Source: Syntrophaceae bacterium
GTDB taxonomy: Bacteria > Desulfobacterota > Syntrophia > Syntrophales > Smithellaceae
DNA length: 64,000 nt
Reading direction: 5' to 3'
Assembly: GCA_009773315.1 (NCBI GenBank)
Contig: WRPE01000005.1
Coordinates: 26,767 to 90,766, forward strand
The notes under the pieces were generated by a model. That model was not told the origin of the DNA. It made no database searches and saw nothing but the letters and a program-made list of their open reading frames with translations. Positions within the stretch are counted from its first letter, which is position 1, and each line of letters opens with the position of its first letter. Below, one piece after another: positions 8,813 to 17,272 of this stretch. The position numbers and the translations under genes were made by a program.

Positions 8813-10900
8813 ATGTTGGAAAAATTCTTCAACCCCCGCAGTATTGTCGTCTTCGGCGCTTCCGCCACCAAAATGAATCTGGGACAAATCGTTCTACTTA
8901 ACAACAAACAAGTCGGTTATGAGGGAAATCTCTACGGCGTCGGCTCTCAGGAAGGAGACGTGAGCGGCGTTCATATCTATACAAGCGTTGCCGATCTGCC
9001 CGAAACGCCGGATGTGGCCATTTTTCTGACACCCGCCAAAACCGTGCCCGGTCTGATGGAGGAATGCGGTAAAAAAGGCATCACCCATATTGTGATCGAA
9101 TCGGGTGGTTTCAGCGAATATTCGCACGGCGACCACACACTGGAAGAAGACGTGCTGGTCGTTGCTGATCAATACGGCATGAAAGTCATCGGCCCGAATT
9201 GCGTGGGCACCGTCAATTTTGATTTAAAAATGATGATGCCGTTTGCCTTCTTCAAGGATATTCCCATCGGCGGCAGGCTGGGACTCATTTCTCAAAGTGG
9301 CGGCGTGGGTGGTTCCTATCTGCGCGCGATGTCAGGCTACGGAATCAAACCCGGAAAATTCGTGGCCATAGGCAATAAACTCCAGCTCGATGAAGTGGAC
9401 TTTCTGGATTACTTCATGCAGGACGGCAAAACCGATATCATTGCTCTGTATCTGGAAGGTTTTAAAAAAGGCAGGGTATTTTTCGACCTGGCCCGCAAAT
9501 CGCAAAAGCCGATTGTCATCCAAAAGTCGAACCGCTCGCCGATCAGTGCGAAAATCGCGCAGTCCCATACGACGGCGCTGTCCAGCGACGATACCGTTGT
9601 CGATGGCGCGCTCAAGCAGGCCGCGGCCATTCGTGTGGATGACGAACTGGAGTTCATCAACGCCATCAAGATCGTTCGCCTGCCGCTCATGAAAGGGCGG
9701 CGTATTGCAGTCCTTTCGCGCTCGGGAGGCCATGCGGTGTTGTCCGCCGACGCCTGCGCGAAATTCGGCTTTGAGATGGTTCCCTTTCCCCCGTCTTATA
9801 TCGAACAGCTCAAAACGATTTACCACACGCGTGTCATCGCACATCAGAACCCCCTGGATCTGGGTGAAATCTTCGATTACACAATATTTACCAAGATTCT
9901 GGAAGAAGCGCTGAAACTGGACACCTACGACGGCGTACTCTTCAATCATCTGTATTCATCGGATTTTGAGGGAGCGATGTCGCGAACATTTCTGGCGGGC
10001 GTGGAAAAGCTGGTTGCCAAATATGCCAAACCGGTTTCTCTCACCATGATCTCTGACCGGGAAGAAATTCTAAAAGTGCAGCAGAGTCAACCCTTTCCCA
10101 TTTTCACTTCCCCGCTGGAGGCTGCCGCCGCGTTGAATGTCTCTCTGACCTATTATGAACAAAAAGCGGCGCGGGACAACCGGGGCAAAACGCCAAACCA
10201 TAAAATGGATCTGCGCACCGTGGCAGCCATCCGGGAGCGTTGCGCACGTGAAGAAAGAATCCCTTTAACGGATGAGGCTCTCACCATCTGCGCCGCAGCC
10301 GGTTTGACACCAATCCCCCATCTGGTCATCCGCAATGAACAAGAGTTAAAAAAAATGCCCCTGCATTACCCCTTGGCCGTGAAACTGATTTCGCGCGACG
10401 CGTCGCATAAATCCGACGTGGGCGGCGTGCTCTTGAATATCGGTTCGAAAAAGGAATTGTTATCCGCTATCTCCGGCATTCAAAAGGCGGTGCGTCAGGC
10501 AAAATCGCGTCCCGCCATCGACGGTTTCCTGCTTCAGGAAATGTCGCCCGAAGGCGTCGAATGCTTTGTCGGCGGACGGCAAGACCCGGCCTTTGGCCCG
10601 GTTATCATGGTCGGACTGGGGGGCGTATTTATTGAAATATTCAAAGACACGGCGCTGAGGCTCGCGCCTGTTACAAAAAATGAAGCTGAAGGCATGCTCA
10701 AAGAGTTGAGGGCGTATCCGCTGCTCACCGGCGCCAGAGGCAGAAAACCGGCGGACGTTAAATCCCTTGTGGATGTCGTTTGCCGGGTGTCCGCTCTGCT
10801 TGCCGCCTGCCCGGCAATCAGCGAGATTGACCTTAATCCGGTTATTGTTCATCCCAAAGGACAAGGTGTGTCGCTGGTCGATGCGCGCGTCTTTTTCTGA
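8813..10900 (+). CDS. Acyl-CoA/acetyl-CoA synthetase (NDP-forming), fused alpha and beta domains
   Basis: About 695 residues from the ATG at 8813 (MLEKFFNPRSIVVFGAS), preceded by AGGAG; the track start 16 codons upstream is less likely. Order: CoA-binding Rossmann domain (1-130), succinyl-CoA-ligase-like domains (140-450) with a histidine in SQSHTTALSSDD that may carry the phosphoryl group, and a C-terminal ATP-grasp domain (about 480-690; KLISRDASHKSDVGGV, GGRQDPAFGPVIMVGLGGVF). The family interconverts acyl-CoA plus NDP and phosphate with acid plus NTP, a common way for anaerobes to conserve energy. The exact substrate cannot be read from sequence. It has its own promoter. Confidence 0.9.
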   Translation: MLEKFFNPRSIVVFGASATKMNLGQIVLLNNKQVGYEGNLYGVGSQEGDVSGVHIYTSVADLPETPDVAIFLTPAKTVPGLMEECGKKGITHIVIESGGFSEYSHGDHTLEEDVLVVADQYGMKVIGPNCVGTVNFDLKMMMPFAFFKDIPIGGRLGLISQSGGVGGSYLRAMSGYGIKPGKFVAIGNKLQLDEVDFLDYFMQDGKTDIIALYLEGFKKGRVFFDLARKSQKPIVIQKSNRSPISAKIAQSHTTALSSDDTVVDGALKQAAAIRVDDELEFINAIKIVRLPLMKGRRIAVLSRSGGHAVLSADACAKFGFEMVPFPPSYIEQLKTIYHTRVIAHQNPLDLGEIFDYTIFTKILEEALKLDTYDGVLFNHLYSSDFEGAMSRTFLAGVEKLVAKYAKPVSLTMISDREEILKVQQSQPFPIFTSPLEAAAALNVSLTYYEQKAARDNRGKTPNHKMDLRTVAAIRERCAREERIPLTDEALTICAAAGLTPIPHLVIRNEQELKKMPLHYPLAVKLISRDASHKSDVGGVLLNIGSKKELLSAISGIQKAVRQAKSRPAIDGFLLQEMSPEGVECFVGGRQDPAFGPVIMVGLGGVFIEIFKDTALRLAPVTKNEAEGMLKELRAYPLLTGARGRKPADVKSLVDVVCRVSALLAACPAISEIDLNPVIVHPKGQGVSLVDARVFF

Positions 10901-11341
10901 AAAGAATCACGGGCGTGAATCCCCCTTTGCGGGATAAGTGAAATTAATCAATTCCCGCTTGTAGCTTTCAGGTGTCCCGACCTATACTTGACTTAACAGA
11001 CAGTGCCCAATTAAGTTTTGCCTTGACACTCATAACACCTACGAGTCCTTAACCGCGGTAGCTGTCGCTATTTGATGGTTATTTATTGAAGTCGGTATTT
11101 TGGGGAAATGAGTTCGTGTAGTAGAGTACTTTTGGTAATGCTCAATTACAGTCCGCAAAAGCTGATATCATTATGATCATTTTTCTTGACGATTCGCAAG
11201 AAGTGTCTATGAAAGCCCGTCACCCAGCCCTTAATAAACCTGATGCTATGGAATATCCTCGTTCCAAGCGGTCAATGATGATTTATTTCCCTGGGTTTAC
11301 GGTTCTATGTACGTTCTGGCTCTATTCCCAAACTAAGAATG
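10901..11341. other. Gene-free left edge of the BREX island
   Basis: No credible gene. It starts with the left half of repeat family 2 (10926-10973), after which sequence similarity to the intact repeat stops. The 79-aa plus-strand ORF at 11173-11412 has no recognisable domain and runs into the 3' end of the opposite gene, so it is not called. Confidence 0.6.
10926..10973. repeat. Repeat family 2, left half only
   Basis: TTTGCGGGATAAGTGAAA and AATCAATTCC match the left part of the intact copy at 1978-2060, with weaker similarity continuing to AGGT. The right half is missing here but is present at 33542-33580 on the other side of the BREX island. Confidence 0.65.
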
Positions 11342-12043
11342 TCATGCCAATTCAAGAAGTCCTTTCCGAAAATCATACAGCACTCCGTCTGCTTGAAGAC
11401 AACCCGTCATAAGCCATTGCACCCATTCGTCTAGAATTTTCAAGGCGTCACTTCCCAAGCAGAACGGTGTGCATTCATATGCTTTTTGATCCGTACCAAT
11501 GGGTTGAATGTGGTCCAAACGCAAAATGGAGGAATTAGTTTTCTCCGGTAATTTATCCCACATGTACTGGGGATATTCGCACTCTTGGACTCGTTTTACA
11601 AAATCCGGATTCCAGCCGCCCGTTTTTCCGGAGAACTCTGCGCCATAATAGGGCGCAACTAAAATGTATGGAAGAAACTGCCATGCCGCACCACCAGCCC
11701 GCTGGCGCTTCGGGACTTCAGGAGGTTCAGAACCAACAACCAGAACGGGATGTTTTTTCATGCGATACACAGCACGAACTTCGCCGGCATAAGAGGGTAA
11801 TGCGGCAATAGGAAGTTTGGGGTATTCATGCAGCTTCTTTATCTGTAGGGGCTCAATTTTGTAGTTGGCCTTGGAATGATCCATCGGAGAGGATCGCCCC
11901 TCAGGCACCAGGATCATGGGTTGTTGATCCATATGAGGAATGAAGGCCCATAAGAGTCTTCCCCTGCGCAGATCGCAGGTATTGTCATTAATCCACCAAT
12001 CGTCAATGAAATATTGAATCGAATGTTCAGAATATTCCTTCAT
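11342..12043 (-). CDS. Unknown protein paired with a Panacea-domain gene; possible MazF/PemK-like toxin
   Basis: About 233 residues from ATG 12043 (MKEYSEHSIQYF), overlapping the end of the Panacea-domain gene by 17 bases; the track start further upstream lies deep inside that gene. The sequence has beta-rich stretches that recall the MazF/PemK barrel: ILVPEGRSSP, HPVLVVGSEP, and SSILRLDHIQPIG, the last like the C-terminal strand of MazF relatives. The similarity is weak and from memory. Panacea domains act as antitoxins for many unrelated toxins, so the overlapping partner is a natural toxin candidate. Last gene of the BREX-island transcript. A plain hypothetical protein is the alternative. 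Confidence 0.6.
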   Translation of the reverse strand: MKEYSEHSIQYFIDDWWINDNTCDLRRGRLLWAFIPHMDQQPMILVPEGRSSPMDHSKANYKIEPLQIKKLHEYPKLPIAALPSYAGEVRAVYRMKKHPVLVVGSEPPEVPKRQRAGGAAWQFLPYILVAPYYGAEFSGKTGGWNPDFVKRVQECEYPQYMWDKLPEKTNSSILRLDHIQPIGTDQKAYECTPFCLGSDALKILDEWVQWLMTGCLQADGVLYDFRKGLLELA

Positions 12044-12830
12044 CGGATCTCGCCCGGGATTTCCATATTTCATCCGAAAAAATGATTTCGCCGGTACTCG
12101 GCAGGATAGGTGCGCCCGCCAGTTCATCAAGCCAGGCAACTCCATCAAAAAAGATGTCATCGTATCTCGGAGCGGGTTCCGGTCTTACCATTTTTTGATT
12201 CCGCTCCTTTTCCGCCAAACGGCTTTTAATTCTTTCTTTTAATATCGCCAATTGTTCTTTCCTTTGCTTCATTTCCTTTTTCGAAAGTGCAGCTGTCTGC
12301 GGTGCCTCTACACTCTTCTCTTTTTTTGAATCCATCGTACCTTGGTCTTGCGGGCGCGTGAAGGAAAGTCGCTCAAGGGGTGCTGCGTGCAGCATCGGCC
12401 AGGTGGTATAGACATGGTGCAAGAGGCCCGTTGTATCATCGCCAAATTCATGGACTGCATCCCTTATGGCGTGACGCACCTCAAAGGGCAACAAAGATTG
12501 TAATGATTCATACAATTCGTCATCCTGTAATCTCCACCGCACAAAGTCCGACTTGTATTTATAGGACGTTATTGTTCGTTCCGTTGCGTTGACATCCTGA
12601 ACAACTGTTTTTATTCGTGAATAAACATCTGGTGACCAAGGACCATAGTGATAGAATTGCCATTCTGCGCCGGTTAAAGTCTCACCCTCATGAGCTTCCG
12701 CGAAAGCTAAGTCCGCCAGATAGACGTATTTCACTATATGGATGGGACCAAGCTCCTGGTTCCCAAAATCATCTTGGCCAGCTGCGGCAAGGATATACTT
12801 CACTATGAGATCAATTTTTGCTGTATCCAT
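12027..12830 (-). CDS. Panacea (DUF4065)-domain protein, probable antitoxin
   Basis: 267 residues. The first 160 match the Panacea/SocA-like pattern: IVKYVYLADLAFAEAHEGE, then LTGAEWQFYHYGPWS, where the family shows a conserved tyrosine, hGxxltg and YGP. Known Panacea proteins neutralise diverse toxins encoded next to them. Residues about 175-225 form a lysine/glutamate-rich, probably coiled segment and the C-terminus is extra, making this longer than typical Panacea antitoxins. It lies 55 bases after brxL on the same strand and overlaps the unknown gene downstream, so the pair may be a toxin-antitoxin module riding on the BREX transcript. Confidence 0.75.
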   Translation of the reverse strand: MDTAKIDLIVKYILAAAGQDDFGNQELGPIHIVKYVYLADLAFAEAHEGETLTGAEWQFYHYGPWSPDVYSRIKTVVQDVNATERTITSYKYKSDFVRWRLQDDELYESLQSLLPFEVRHAIRDAVHEFGDDTTGLLHHVYTTWPMLHAAPLERLSFTRPQDQGTMDSKKEKSVEAPQTAALSKKEMKQRKEQLAILKERIKSRLAEKERNQKMVRPEPAPRYDDIFFDGVAWLDELAGAPILPSTGEIIFSDEIWKSRARSDEGIF

Positions 12831-12885
12831 TACGCCACTCAGTATATAGGTTTTGCTCTCGTGTCAATATTTCCTTCTTAATCGG

Positions 12886-14865
12886 TCAACCATTTTTCAC
12901 ATAGGTTATCATCGTCGCCTTGCAGCGGCGCTTGGTCTGATCGACGAAGCCAAGCGTGAATTTTCCTTCCGGTTTTTGGAAGATATCCAATCCGCGGCCA
13001 AGGATGATTTTCCATCCCGTGTCGGCTTCAATCGAGCGGTCGTGTAAGCCTGTTTCAAAACGATAGGTAAGGCTGATGCGATCTTGGGCAAGGCTTTCTT
13101 TGAGTTCCTCCAGCTTTGCCGAGGCATCTTCTTCCTGTCTTTTGGCATCTGATCCCGTCACGAGTTCAATCGCTAATCCTGTCTCTGAAGAACTTAAGCC
13201 CTCACAGAAATTAAGAAAATTGTGAATTTGATAGTCATAACGGATAAAGGGGTCAACCAATCTGATAATTCTTGCCCCTTTCAAGTAGGGGTTGAACAGC
13301 CGGACGTATGAAACCCCGCGCTGTCCTTCGTTAATGTTTAATGTGGTCTCAATAGGTTTTCTGTCTGTTGACAAGCTGTCAGCCGGTTCAGCTACTTTTT
13401 CCGGCTCAGGTTTTTCTTCGGGATGAGACATCTGAAAATCATCCGGCTGTTCGCTCTTTATCGTGACCCATTGATATTCTTGATCCAACCTGGCCAATTC
13501 ATCCCGAATTTGTTGCCGCATCCGAACAGCTGGATTGACGCAATACTCGACAAATTCTTCATCTGTAACCTGCAAATCGGGGAACAATAGTTTAAGAAAG
13601 CCCTCGGCAATCCGAGCGACAGCCTTGTGATCGCGCATATCATCACAGGAGGGAAGACGCATGCTATGGGAGACATAGTCGGCATATTGCAGATCGCTTC
13701 GCAACTCATGGAGGACTTCGCTGAAAAAGTCTCCTTTGAATCCCAGGCTTTTTGAAGGCGTATTCTTCGTGATGCGCGGCATAAACCACCCCTCAAGCAG
13801 ACCATGCAAGCGATCCACAAAAGCCGATTCCTGAAGGGATGAAGGCAGTTCCTTGAAAATGCCATTTGTTTCATAGAGGGGCCGTCTATCGGGGCCAATG
13901 GTAATATTGCCCAGAATGGCGAAGCCGCATTCGGCTGTACCCATATCGCCGGTGGCCCTGCGATAACGGCCGCTTTCCAAATACATCTTAAGCGCCGCCA
14001 TTGCCTCTCCGGCCGCATCCGTGTGGATCTTCTGAACCTCATCAATAACGACCACGTCATATCTGGGTATCAGTCCGAGCTGTTTGCTCTGACTGTTAAA
14101 GAACAAGGTAGGTGCGGACAGTTTACCTCCCGGGATAACAGCGGCATACCGACTAATATTGTCAAAAACAAAGGATTTTCCTGTGCCTTTAGGGGCGAGC
14201 TCGGCAAGGTTGATCCGCGGCTGAACCAAGGGAATGATACGGCTAAGCAAAAGCATCTTCTGGGGGAGGGTGTGCGTATCTGGATTAAATTGACAGCTCG
14301 ATATCAACAAATCGATCCACTCCGGGAGAGTGAAATGTTTTCGACAGTCCCGGAAATATTTCAGATCCACCCCGGGACTCTGAAACGGTTTAAAATCTAC
14401 CATCCAGATCTGTCCCTTTTTGACTTCTTCCCCGTCGGGCGGGACATAGCGCAGGGTGCCAAGTCCCCACATGCCTGTCTTGAGTAGCATCTGATTTTCA
14501 TCAATGATGCCCTTTTGAACCATAGCGCTATTTGTATCCAGCACAGGAATACTCAATTCATGGGTATTCCTGGCGAGGTTGACGTTGACCCGAAAGTCGT
14601 CAATAATCTTCACTTCTTCCTGTTCCTTCAAGCGATTGAGGAGGATGTTTTTATCTGCCTTCTGCGGCAGATAAGAGGATACAATCTTGATAATTTCCTC
14701 ACGTCCGCCTTCTGTCAATACATCTTCTGCGAGGAATTGGCTGATGATCCATTCACCCACATACACAGGGATAGCTCGTGCCCCGAAACCGGCTTTTGAC
14801 ATCAGTCCCTTATTGATGACCACCTCTCCGTAGTAGTCTCTCGCTTTTGTTTCAAATGATTTCAT
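12886..14865 (-). CDS. brxL: BREX protein BrxL-like AAA+ ATPase with a MIT_C (phospholipase D-like) C-terminus
   Basis: 659 residues. The N-terminal 120 residues (GFGARAIPVYVGEWIISQFL) and the central AAA+ part (Walker A APKGTGKSF, Walker B DVVVIDEVQ, then EAMAALKMYLESGRYRRA) match BrxL/Lon-like BREX proteins (COG4930 type). The usual S16 Lon protease domain with its Ser-Lys dyad is not seen. Instead, after a Pro/Glu-rich linker (about 465-500), residues 505-659 look like the MIT C-terminal domain of MITD1-type proteins: YVRLFNPYLKGARIIRLVDP, NFLNFCEGL, LHDRSIEADTGWKIILGRGL. BrxL is a DNA-binding motor needed for phage defence in BREX. It lies 16 bases after pglZ. Confidence 0.88.
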   Translation of the reverse strand: MKSFETKARDYYGEVVINKGLMSKAGFGARAIPVYVGEWIISQFLAEDVLTEGGREEIIKIVSSYLPQKADKNILLNRLKEQEEVKIIDDFRVNVNLARNTHELSIPVLDTNSAMVQKGIIDENQMLLKTGMWGLGTLRYVPPDGEEVKKGQIWMVDFKPFQSPGVDLKYFRDCRKHFTLPEWIDLLISSCQFNPDTHTLPQKMLLLSRIIPLVQPRINLAELAPKGTGKSFVFDNISRYAAVIPGGKLSAPTLFFNSQSKQLGLIPRYDVVVIDEVQKIHTDAAGEAMAALKMYLESGRYRRATGDMGTAECGFAILGNITIGPDRRPLYETNGIFKELPSSLQESAFVDRLHGLLEGWFMPRITKNTPSKSLGFKGDFFSEVLHELRSDLQYADYVSHSMRLPSCDDMRDHKAVARIAEGFLKLLFPDLQVTDEEFVEYCVNPAVRMRQQIRDELARLDQEYQWVTIKSEQPDDFQMSHPEEKPEPEKVAEPADSLSTDRKPIETTLNINEGQRGVSYVRLFNPYLKGARIIRLVDPFIRYDYQIHNFLNFCEGLSSSETGLAIELVTGSDAKRQEEDASAKLEELKESLAQDRISLTYRFETGLHDRSIEADTGWKIILGRGLDIFQKPEGKFTLGFVDQTKRRCKATMITYVKNG

Positions 14866-14881
14866 TGCCTTGCCTTTCTTA

Positions 14882-17272
14882 TTATAGATCCGTCAAACTG
14901 AACCCGCCCGTTAGAGCTGATCGGAATTCCGCTGCTGTTTCTATTTTCATAACCCTCTCTTCTCCGGCTATTTCATAGGCGCATTGCACTATCAGCGATT
15001 CCTGACTAATGGCGGATTTGTTGAAATAGCAATCCAATTGAATGGTCGTGGTTTTCTCTTTTATCAAGACGGGAATTACCTGCCCTTTAATCTCCGCGAT
15101 AGGTTTCACGACCGTCATGCGCAGGATTCGGATATCTTCCGGATTAGGGTTCAACATCTCTATCCTTAAAGGAGTGATCCGCTGAATGTGAAAAACCGCT
15201 TTACCCGATGCAGTATCCACTCTTAAGTCCAAGAAACGTGCTTTCGGCGCATTCCAGGCAGCCTTCACAGCTTTAAAGAAAGCCGCCGGGACGATCACCT
15301 CCTCCGGTGTGGCGCCCCCGTGCGTATATCCCTTCCCCCTCTTACCGGCGCGAACGGTATGGTGGCCTCGTGGAATAAAGAAGACATTGTCGCCGATCGT
15401 AAAGGGTGGGATAAAACGGTATCCTAAATCCCAAAGATTCGCCGGCACTGCATCGGCAATGCCTTTTTCGATCACGGCAAAGCGGCGGCGTTCATCAGGA
15501 AATAGTTTATTCAGCGTCTTTGACTCGAATGCCTGAGCTTCACTATCCAAGATGAAACAGGCGCCATGGTCTGTCAAGACATAGAGACCGAAGGATTCTC
15601 TTTGGCCAGGGCAACGGTCCAGGAGCGCGGCGACCGTGTCACTCACCCGCATGAACAATCGATGGAGTTCTCCCTCATGGGTCTCACCTTTCGCTTCCGG
15701 ATCGCCATGAAGTATCTCATCGCCGGCAAGTAAATTGAGGTAAAGAACCGTCGGCTCGGTGGGCGCTGAGAAATCAGCAAGCTTTTTTAGATCCGACAAG
15801 TAGATGACTTTCTTGCCATCCCAGTCATTCGCTGCTCGTTCATGGAGGAGCGCGTCATAAGACTTTGGCGGAGAGTTCCAGGCCCCACTGAACAGAGCCG
15901 GTTTCACAAACTCCGTATCCGTTGGCAGGGGCGCAAAGCGATACGCCAGGGCATGGCGATTTAAACCCGTTTTCCGCAAGGCATCTTCAAATATCGGCCA
16001 GAATGTTACCGGAAGCCCATCTGCCAAGATGATCAACGAAAGCGATTCACTGCGGATAGAATCGCGAAAAGAATGGAGGGTATGAATCGAGCTTATTTCA
16101 GCGTTCTGATGAACAGCCGCATAGTCTCGGATATACCAATCCGTAAATAATCGCACGGCCTCCTCCACATCTTCATCATAGTGGCTATTTTTCGTCTGCC
16201 AATACCGATACGGCAAGTAGGAATCCACTGCCCAGGCTGCCCACGCCGATGGACTATTCAGCGAATCCTTATCCGGTAGAGCCGGTTTGGGTGGCACCAC
16301 CAGGTAATCAAGGGTTGTCAACTCGGTAGTTTCTAACCCAGTACATTGTCGGAATTTTTCCTTCACGGTGGCAATATCTTGCGCTACCGGGGCAAACCGG
16401 CCGGCTTTCAAAAGGCTTTTTACCAGCTTGAATTCCAAAATCAGTAGTCCAGAGGCAACCTTAACTACTTTTTGAAAGGCATTGCTGGAATCAACTTCCT
16501 GAACGATGTCCTTAAAGAATAATGCTATTTGTATCGCCGCTTCTTCAATGGCTAAAAGCTCCAGGGGAAGATCCTTCAATAACGCCAGAGGGATGCTCCG
16601 TAAAATGTTTGCCTGCTGCAATGATATGACATATTCAAGAAGTTTAGGAGGGTATGCTCCGAGCAGTACATAAAGGCTCATGTCCCGCCATAGATTTTCC
16701 GCCCGACTGATAAGCACGGGTAACAATACCTTTTCCCAATCCTGATCGGCATGCGAAAGCCAGATTTCCCCTTGCTCAAGCAAACAACGGGAAAGAAGAG
16801 GATAACGATCAAATACACTTTTCGCTTCCTCGCGGTAAAGAGCGGGCACTATTTCGGCAATACGGCTTCGATCGAATTGATTCCCGCGAAATGAAGGCCC
16901 TAAGAGATGGACCAGGAGCGCTTCTGCAAAAGGGCAGAGCTTTTCATTCTTTACATCCAAATCGAGAAGCTTTTGCGATACAACGTCCTCATCCGTTAAC
17001 CATTCCGGCAAGGTAACATTCCACGTCTCAGAAAGGATGAGCCGCGCCGTTTTCTCAACACAATCAAAGGGCAATTGGATCTGCTCGCAAAAATGCTGCA
17101 GCCAGGCAAAGAGATAACGCTTCCGTACCCAGATTTTCAGAGATTTATTCTTGGATACTTGAGCGATAAGGGCGTGACAGGCTTTCACGTAACCCGCCTC
17201 CCCCTCTGCCAGAAAAACGCCCTCAGGCAAGACATGGCTATAGTCGCCAATGTAGCTGATTTCAAATTTCAT
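14882..17272 (-). CDS. pglZ: BREX protein PglZ (alkaline-phosphatase-superfamily protein)
   Basis: 796 residues. The C-terminal half carries the PglZ domain: LSLIILADGLPVTFWP (metal-binding aspartate strand), LYVLTDHGACF and KGYTHGGATPEEVIVPAAFF, the conserved His/Gly/Glu run of the family. The N-terminal 330 residues are helical and family-specific. PglZ is a core BREX component of the alkaline phosphatase fold, probably a nuclease or phosphodiesterase. The ATG overlaps the brxC stop by 4 bases and brxL follows after 16 bases, so brxC-pglZ-brxL form a tight unit. Confidence 0.9.
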   Translation of the reverse strand: MKFEISYIGDYSHVLPEGVFLAEGEAGYVKACHALIAQVSKNKSLKIWVRKRYLFAWLQHFCEQIQLPFDCVEKTARLILSETWNVTLPEWLTDEDVVSQKLLDLDVKNEKLCPFAEALLVHLLGPSFRGNQFDRSRIAEIVPALYREEAKSVFDRYPLLSRCLLEQGEIWLSHADQDWEKVLLPVLISRAENLWRDMSLYVLLGAYPPKLLEYVISLQQANILRSIPLALLKDLPLELLAIEEAAIQIALFFKDIVQEVDSSNAFQKVVKVASGLLILEFKLVKSLLKAGRFAPVAQDIATVKEKFRQCTGLETTELTTLDYLVVPPKPALPDKDSLNSPSAWAAWAVDSYLPYRYWQTKNSHYDEDVEEAVRLFTDWYIRDYAAVHQNAEISSIHTLHSFRDSIRSESLSLIILADGLPVTFWPIFEDALRKTGLNRHALAYRFAPLPTDTEFVKPALFSGAWNSPPKSYDALLHERAANDWDGKKVIYLSDLKKLADFSAPTEPTVLYLNLLAGDEILHGDPEAKGETHEGELHRLFMRVSDTVAALLDRCPGQRESFGLYVLTDHGACFILDSEAQAFESKTLNKLFPDERRRFAVIEKGIADAVPANLWDLGYRFIPPFTIGDNVFFIPRGHHTVRAGKRGKGYTHGGATPEEVIVPAAFFKAVKAAWNAPKARFLDLRVDTASGKAVFHIQRITPLRIEMLNPNPEDIRILRMTVVKPIAEIKGQVIPVLIKEKTTTIQLDCYFNKSAISQESLIVQCAYEIAGEERVMKIETAAEFRSALTGGFSLTDL

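Noticed and set aside
11173-11412. 79-aa plus-strand ORF at the left end of the BREX island
   Set aside because: No domain, no ribosome site, and it runs into the 3' end of the opposite gene; the text is not protein-like.
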